This document shows positions 59,969-64,000 of a stretch of 64,000 nucleotides of DNA, piece by piece. The stretch is taken from positions 868,001-932,000 of the forward strand of contig NC_015125.1 of assembly GCF_000202635.1 (NCBI RefSeq), in the 5' to 3' direction. This stretch comes from Microbacterium testaceum StLB037. GTDB lineage: Bacteria; Actinomycetota; Actinomycetes; Actinomycetales; Microbacteriaceae. Each line of letters opens with the position of its first letter. The stretch's first letter is position 1. A program made the position numbers and the translations under genes. Under the pieces are notes generated by a model. That model had not been told where the DNA came from. It did not search any database and was given only the letters and a program-made list of their open reading frames with translations.

Positions 59969-60949
59969 ATGAGCGACAGCACGGAGATGCTGAAGACGGC
60001 CGTGATCGTCGAGGACGACCCGGATATCCGGCACCTCCTCGTCGAGGTCTTGGAGGCGGCGGGGTTCTCGACGGTGTCCGTCGGAAACGGGATCGACGGC
60101 GTCCGCGCCGTGATCGCCTACCAGCCCCTCATCACGACGCTCGACGTCAACATGCCCGGCATCGACGGCTTCGAGGCGGCGCGACGAATCCGTCAGCAGA
60201 GCGACACGTACATCATCATGCTCACGGGGCTCGAGGAAGAGGCCGACGTCGTCCTCGGCCTCGGTGCCGGAGCCGACGAGTACGTGGTGAAGCCCTTCCG
60301 CCCGCGCGAGCTGCGCGCCCGGATCGAAGCCCTCCTGCGCCGTCCGCGCTCCGGAAGCGGAGCGTCCGCGGCCGCGCCGCGACAGGACAGTGTGGGTCCG
60401 TCCTTCCCGGCCGCACGACCTGCCGATCCGCAGGCGCCCGCCGCCGCAGCGCCGCCGACCGCTCCCCCGCCCAGCGCGTCGAGCGTCCCGGTCGTGGTCC
60501 CGTCCTCCCAGGGCCCGGAGCCGCGGGAGTCCGTCGGCAGCGAACTCGCGCCGCGCCCCTCCTCCGACGCCGTCGTCCGCTCGCCCGGGGCTGTCACGCC
60601 GACGGGCGGCCCGTGGATCGTCCATCGCGACCTCCACCTCGACCCGGACAGCAGGATCGTGCTGGTCGGCGGGGAGGAACTCGAGCTCACGCGTACCGAG
60701 TTCGACCTGCTGGCCACCCTGATGGAGTCCAAGCGACGCGTGCGGAGCAAAGCCGACCTGACGCTCGTGCTCCGGGGGGAGTCCTACGTCACCAGCTACT
60801 TCGTCGGAGAGGCCGACAAGCGGGCGATCGAGGCCCATATGACGAACCTCCGGCGCAAGCTCGGCGACAATCCCGCCAACCCGCGATACATCGAGACCGT
60901 CCGCGGGGTGGGATACCGCCTCACGTCGGAGCTGATGGCCGCGCCCTGA
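59969..60949 (+). CDS. OmpR/PhoB-type response regulator with long linker
   Basis: 326 residues. The receiver domain (about 8-125) has VEDDPDIR, the phospho-Asp in TLDVNMPG and the Lys in VVKPFRP. The winged-helix DNA-binding domain is at the C-terminus (TRTEFDLLATLMESKRRV and MTNLRRKLGDNPANPRYIETVRGVGYRL). About 85 residues of Pro/Ala/Ser linker separate them, far longer than usual. AGAAGAG precedes the ATG. There is no kinase gene beside it, so it is an orphan in this window. Convergent with the GT2 gene. Confidence 0.92.
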   Translation: MSDSTEMLKTAVIVEDDPDIRHLLVEVLEAAGFSTVSVGNGIDGVRAVIAYQPLITTLDVNMPGIDGFEAARRIRQQSDTYIIMLTGLEEEADVVLGLGAGADEYVVKPFRPRELRARIEALLRRPRSGSGASAAAPRQDSVGPSFPAARPADPQAPAAAAPPTAPPPSASSVPVVVPSSQGPEPRESVGSELAPRPSSDAVVRSPGAVTPTGGPWIVHRDLHLDPDSRIVLVGGEELELTRTEFDLLATLMESKRRVRSKADLTLVLRGESYVTSYFVGEADKRAIEAHMTNLRRKLGDNPANPRYIETVRGVGYRLTSELMAAP

Positions 60950-60970
60950 TCCTGACGCCTCACGCATACG

Positions 60971-61008
60971 ACGGATGCCTCGACCCTCCCCAGGGCCGAG
61001 GCATCCGT
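60971..61008 (+). terminator. Terminator of the response regulator gene
   Basis: A 12-bp perfect stem ACGGATGCCTCG with a 14-nt loop, followed by GTTTCT. It lies between the convergent regulator and GT2 genes. Confidence 0.8.
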
Positions 61009-61048
61009 GTTTCTGACGCGTTCGGGTCGCGATCAGATCGGGGGTCCG

Positions 61049-62524
61049 TCAGACCTTGAAGCCGTGGTGGCGACGGACGAGCTTGGAGAACATCAGGAGG
61101 GTCTGGAGGACGGTGACGACACCGACGATCGGCCAGCCGATCCAGAGGATCGAGGACTGCACCATCGGGCCGACCACGACCCAGATCACGGCGAGCGCGA
61201 CCGCGACGGCGATCAGGACGACCATCGGGGTCCAGTGCCCGAGTCCGCCACCGCGTTCGGCCTTCGCCTGCATCGCCCAGTTGTCGACCTTCTTCCGCGA
61301 GAGGAAGCGCGTCCACGAGCGGACGAAGTGGCTGATGCGGATCCACATGAAGATCTCCGCCGGGAAGAACAGGACGGCGAAGAGGATGTCGCGGCGGTTG
61401 ACGGCCTTCATGGTGCGGGCGATGCGCAGGTTCAGGAGCATGGCGATCACGGGCGGGATGAGCCACAGCGGCGAGAAGACGAACGCGCCGATCGACAGCG
61501 AGCCGGCCAGGAGCGTCAGGAAGGCGACGCGGACGAAGAGGTTCGTCAGCATGCCGAAGTTCTCGAACCAGCGCAGGCGCAGGTTGGGGTGGAACGGCTG
61601 GCCCTTCGTGTCGCCACGCTGCCCCGGCCACATGAGCTCGATCGCGCCGTAGGTCCATTTCACCTGCTGGGCGTCGTAGCCGGAGAGCGTCGTCATGCCG
61701 CCCACGTCGGCGCGGGCGTAGGGGCTGATCTTGGTCAGGTAACCGGCGCTCTTGATCTGCAGCGACAGGAGCGAGTCCTCGACCTCCGAGTCCTTCACCC
61801 ACGGCGTGACCTGGTGGTTCTGCTTCATCGCCTCGCGGAGCGCGTTGGTCGAGAAGATCGAGAACTGGCCGCCGAGGACGGCCATGTTGCGGCCACGGAG
61901 CATGTTCTGGAGGTTGAACGCCGCGAACTGCGTGCGCTGGCCGGCGGTCAGGAACTTTCCGATGAGGCCCTTGATGGGTCGGTCGTCGATCGTGTAGATC
62001 GCGGAGATGCCGCCGATGCGCGAGTCGGAGACCGCCTCGGTCTCGAGGTACTCGACGGCCTTGCTGTCGGCGATGGTGTCTCCGTCGACGCCGAGCAGGT
62101 AGTCGTAGCCCTCGACGAGCGAGTACCCGTAGTTGAGTGCGCCGACCTTCTTGTCGGGGTTCTTGCCGATGTCGTGGACGAACACCTCGGTGAACTGCTC
62201 ACCGAGCTCGGTGACGACCTCGTGCGGGCCGCTGTACTCCGAGGCGATCTTCACCGTGTTGTCCGAGGTGTTGTTGACGACGACGTGGATGACGTCGGGC
62301 ACGCGGGTCTGACCGAGCAGCGCCTCGATCACGTCGGCGATCGACTCCTCCTCGTTGTACGCGGGGATGACGCAGCCGATCGTCGAGCGGTGGACCGAGG
62401 TGTTCTCCAGGACCGCCGCGAAGTCGTCGGCGAAACCGTGCTCCGAAGCCGCTGCGCCGGTCACGTCGTCGGACGTGTAGGCGAGCGCCTTGGTGTGGGG
62501 GGCGAAGCTGCGCGCATCGGTCAT
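61049..62524 (-). CDS. GT2 membrane glycosyltransferase (cellulose synthase-like), second copy
   Basis: 491 residues. The GT2 domain has VIPAYNEEES, the metal motif VDGDTIAD, the catalytic ED in DSEVEDSLLSL and the processive QQVKW (QxxRW type), then about five C-terminal helices. The N-terminus of about 45 residues is disordered. Closer to cellulose-synthase-like/poly-GlcNAc enzymes than the copy at 52475. Neighbours are a GH6 glucanase, a response regulator and a degenerate GGDEF-like membrane protein, so a beta-glycan product is a reasonable inference. Confidence 0.88.
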   Translation of the reverse strand: MTDARSFAPHTKALAYTSDDVTGAAASEHGFADDFAAVLENTSVHRSTIGCVIPAYNEEESIADVIEALLGQTRVPDVIHVVVNNTSDNTVKIASEYSGPHEVVTELGEQFTEVFVHDIGKNPDKKVGALNYGYSLVEGYDYLLGVDGDTIADSKAVEYLETEAVSDSRIGGISAIYTIDDRPIKGLIGKFLTAGQRTQFAAFNLQNMLRGRNMAVLGGQFSIFSTNALREAMKQNHQVTPWVKDSEVEDSLLSLQIKSAGYLTKISPYARADVGGMTTLSGYDAQQVKWTYGAIELMWPGQRGDTKGQPFHPNLRLRWFENFGMLTNLFVRVAFLTLLAGSLSIGAFVFSPLWLIPPVIAMLLNLRIARTMKAVNRRDILFAVLFFPAEIFMWIRISHFVRSWTRFLSRKKVDNWAMQAKAERGGGLGHWTPMVVLIAVAVALAVIWVVVGPMVQSSILWIGWPIVGVVTVLQTLLMFSKLVRRHHGFKV

Positions 62525-62674
62525 GGCGATTGTCTTTCCTGTTCGGAGGGGTGGCGTGTCGGCCATGTCCCACTCTGGTAGGTTCACCGCAAGACGCCCG
62601 CCGCGATCCGGCATCGTCCCCGCAAGATTTCCGCAAGATCCGCTCAGGGGAGCAGAAGCAGAAAGCGCCCGCCG
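62525..62674. promoter_or_regulatory. Divergent promoter region of GT2 and GGDEF-like genes
   Basis: 150 bp between divergent starts. No clear operator was seen. The minus-strand side contains GGAAAGAC before the GT2 ATG, a plausible ribosome binding site. Confidence 0.35.
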
Positions 62675-63748
62675 ATGGCCGTCCTCGATCTCATCGCCGC
62701 CATCGCCGCCGCTGCAGTCGCCGTGACCGTGCTCTTCCTCGCACACGGACGCCACGGCGACGACCGCGGCGGGCCGCGCGCCGAACTGGTCCGCTACTTC
62801 GGAGTCGCGGCGCTGGCCGCGCTCGCGTGCGCTTTCCTCAACGTCCTCGAAGAAACGGGCGGCGGCACGTTCGCCGCCGCCGTGGGCAACGCGACGAACG
62901 TGTTGGCCCCCGGGCTGGCCTGGGCCGGAATGCGACGCCTGAACGCACGGCCGGCGATCGGGGCCATCAGCGCGGGCGCGGGCGCGATCCTCATGCTGGC
63001 CGTGACCTACGTCGTCTCCCTCGACGAGGCGATCCTCCTGAAGACCGCCGCCATCGCGGCTTTCAGCGCGTTGACGGCGATCGAAGCGCGCCGCCGACCG
63101 GTGAGCGCCATCGGGGGGACGGTCCTCCTCGCGTGGGCGATGGGAGTCTTCGCGCTCTACAACGCCGGCCGGCTGATCCTCGCCGCGACCGCAGGCATGT
63201 ACTCGCCCCTCTGGGAGAGGGTGGGGTCCGCCGAGATCACGTCGGTGGCGAGCGCGCTCGCGATCGTGGTCGTGACCGCGGCCACCGTTCAGATGGGCCG
63301 CCAGCTCGACGACGACCCCGCTCCCGGCACACGGGCCCATGACCGCGGCGCTCTGCGACAGGAGGCCGCCGCCCTTCTGCGCGTGCACCCCGCTGTCGCC
63401 GTGGTCGTCGTGCGGCTGCCCGAACTCGACCTCATCCGGGCCGCCCACAGTTCAGACCGCGCCGACCAGATGCTGGCCTCTCTCGCCGCCGCCGCCCACG
63501 CGGCGATCCCCGACGTCGCCGCGGGGATACCCGCTCGCGACACGGTGTTCCTTCTTCTCTCCGCCGACATCGACGGCGGGCACGTCGAGGACTCCGTCAG
63601 CGAGGCATTCGCCGCCACCATGCCGTCGATCGGGTACGACGACACCCCCGATCTCTCGTTCGAGCATCACCGCGTGGATGACGTCGAAGGGGTGTCGCTG
63701 CTCATGGAGAGCCGACGCCTCCGCCCGCGTCAGGGCCTCGCGCACTGA
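62675..63748 (+). CDS. Membrane protein with degenerate GGDEF-like C-terminal domain
   Basis: 357 residues. Seven hydrophobic helices span residues 1-205; the C-terminal 130 residues follow the fold of a diguanylate cyclase (AVVVVRLPELDLIRAAHSS, ADQMLASLAAAAHAAI, DTVFLLLSADI). The GGDEF signature is absent (AGIPARDTVF instead), so catalysis is unlikely. It may bind nucleotide or act as a sensor. Divergent from the GT2 synthase and possibly its regulator. Confidence 0.6.
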   Translation: MAVLDLIAAIAAAAVAVTVLFLAHGRHGDDRGGPRAELVRYFGVAALAALACAFLNVLEETGGGTFAAAVGNATNVLAPGLAWAGMRRLNARPAIGAISAGAGAILMLAVTYVVSLDEAILLKTAAIAAFSALTAIEARRRPVSAIGGTVLLAWAMGVFALYNAGRLILAATAGMYSPLWERVGSAEITSVASALAIVVVTAATVQMGRQLDDDPAPGTRAHDRGALRQEAAALLRVHPAVAVVVVRLPELDLIRAAHSSDRADQMLASLAAAAHAAIPDVAAGIPARDTVFLLLSADIDGGHVEDSVSEAFAATMPSIGYDDTPDLSFEHHRVDDVEGVSLLMESRRLRPRQGLAH

Positions 63749-63811
63749 GCAGCGAAGCGGCGGGCCCGAGCCGGGCTCGATCCTGCTGCTGCTCCCGCGC
63801 TCGGGACGGGC

Positions 63812-64000
63812 TCAACCGCCGGTCTGGCCCCATCCCGGTGCACGACCGCTGGTGTCGGTCGTCGCGCTCTGCGGGGCGGCCTGCGCCCCGCCCGTCGAGA
63901 TCGCGATCGGGAGGTACTGGTAGACCGTCTGCTGGCTGAAGGAGGTGTCGGTGTTCGCCGCCCCCTCGACGGCGACGTTCATCGCGAACTCGAGCGTGAT
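63812..64000 (-). CDS. Unknown protein, C-terminal part only, runs off right edge
   Basis: Only the last 62 codons lie in the window. They read ITLEFAMNVAVEGAANTD... through a Gln-rich stretch to a Gly/Thr-rich, probably disordered tail ending GWGQTGG. No domain can be recognised. Codon use is typical of the window. Confidence 0.6.
   Translation of the reverse strand: MTLEFAMNVAVEGAANTDTSFSQQTVYQYLPIAISTGGAQAAPQSATTDTSGRAPGWGQTGG

Noticed and set aside
1..64000. Insertion sequences or prophage
   Set aside because: No transposase, integrase or phage structural gene was seen. The transposase-like helix-turn-helix in the 49.5-52.5 kb proteins is joined to other domains and is not a transposase.
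1..64000. tRNA or rRNA genes
   Set aside because: No T-arm GGTTCGAATCC-type sequence with a matching acceptor stem was found by reading intergenic spaces.

Overview
The window reads as chromosomal DNA of a high-GC actinobacterium, most likely a Microbacterium or close relative in the Microbacteriaceae. The evidence is the roughly 70% GC estimated by eye, frequent GTG starts, many genes whose start codon lies 6-7 nt after a TANNNT box (leaderless transcription), the strong use of the GAT-GCC codon pair in a GGATGCC context, and the conserved order rplM-rpsI-glmM ... coaA-glmS ... acpS-alr-tsaE. There is no sign of a prophage, insertion sequence, CRISPR array, tRNA or rRNA.

Region by region. 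1-9.3 kb is a conserved housekeeping block, mostly on the minus strand: ribosomal proteins L13 and S9, then cell-wall and cofactor enzymes (GlmM, GlmS, CoaA, AcpS, Alr) and TsaE. It is followed by an unusual lipoprotein with FGDGSG repeats that carries a frameshift and runs off the left edge. A Ppx/GppA phosphatase and a cluster of six short palindromic repeats lie inside the block. 9.4-17.5 kb is a mixed region: a CPBP protease, an alpha/beta hydrolase, the OhrR-Ohr peroxide module with a clear operator, a NarL-type two-component pair, and two paralogous membrane-anchored PIG-L deacetylases. 17.6-31.3 kb is an exopolysaccharide initiation and control region: two polyprenyl-phosphate sugar-phosphate transferases, UDP-glucose 6-dehydrogenase, a Wzc-like tyrosine kinase, a low-molecular-weight phosphatase and a large MalT/LuxR regulator. 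The palindrome TCACCC-N2-GGGTGA lies upstream of the first transferase and again between the kinase and the regulator. 31.3-48.5 kb carries an ABC exporter, a DivIVA-like coiled-coil protein, a MarR/transglutaminase/DUF2207 group, a glycosyltransferase, an MMPL exporter with its TetR regulator, and a TerC transporter behind a yybP-ykoY manganese riboswitch.

48.5-64 kb holds the most unusual material. A translationally overlapping minus-strand operon (54.8 to 49.5 kb) encodes a secreted right-handed beta-helix lipoprotein, a processive GT2 polysaccharide synthase, a two-pass membrane protein with an extracytoplasmic beta-helix and a cytoplasmic helix-turn-helix-like tail, and an XRE regulator ending in the same tail domain (34 of 53 aligned residues identical). 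This looks like a polysaccharide synthase paired with a membrane-embedded sensor/regulator. Downstream are two more DUF7882-type small proteins with a MarR regulator (the third copy, also with a MarR gene, is at 37.5 kb), a frameshifted GH6 beta-glucanase, an OmpR-type response regulator, a second GT2 synthase and a membrane protein with a degenerate GGDEF-like tail. Together these suggest a second beta-glycan locus.

Two genes (the left-edge lipoprotein and the GH6 enzyme) each contain one single-base frameshift next to a C or G run. They may be real mutations or sequence errors.
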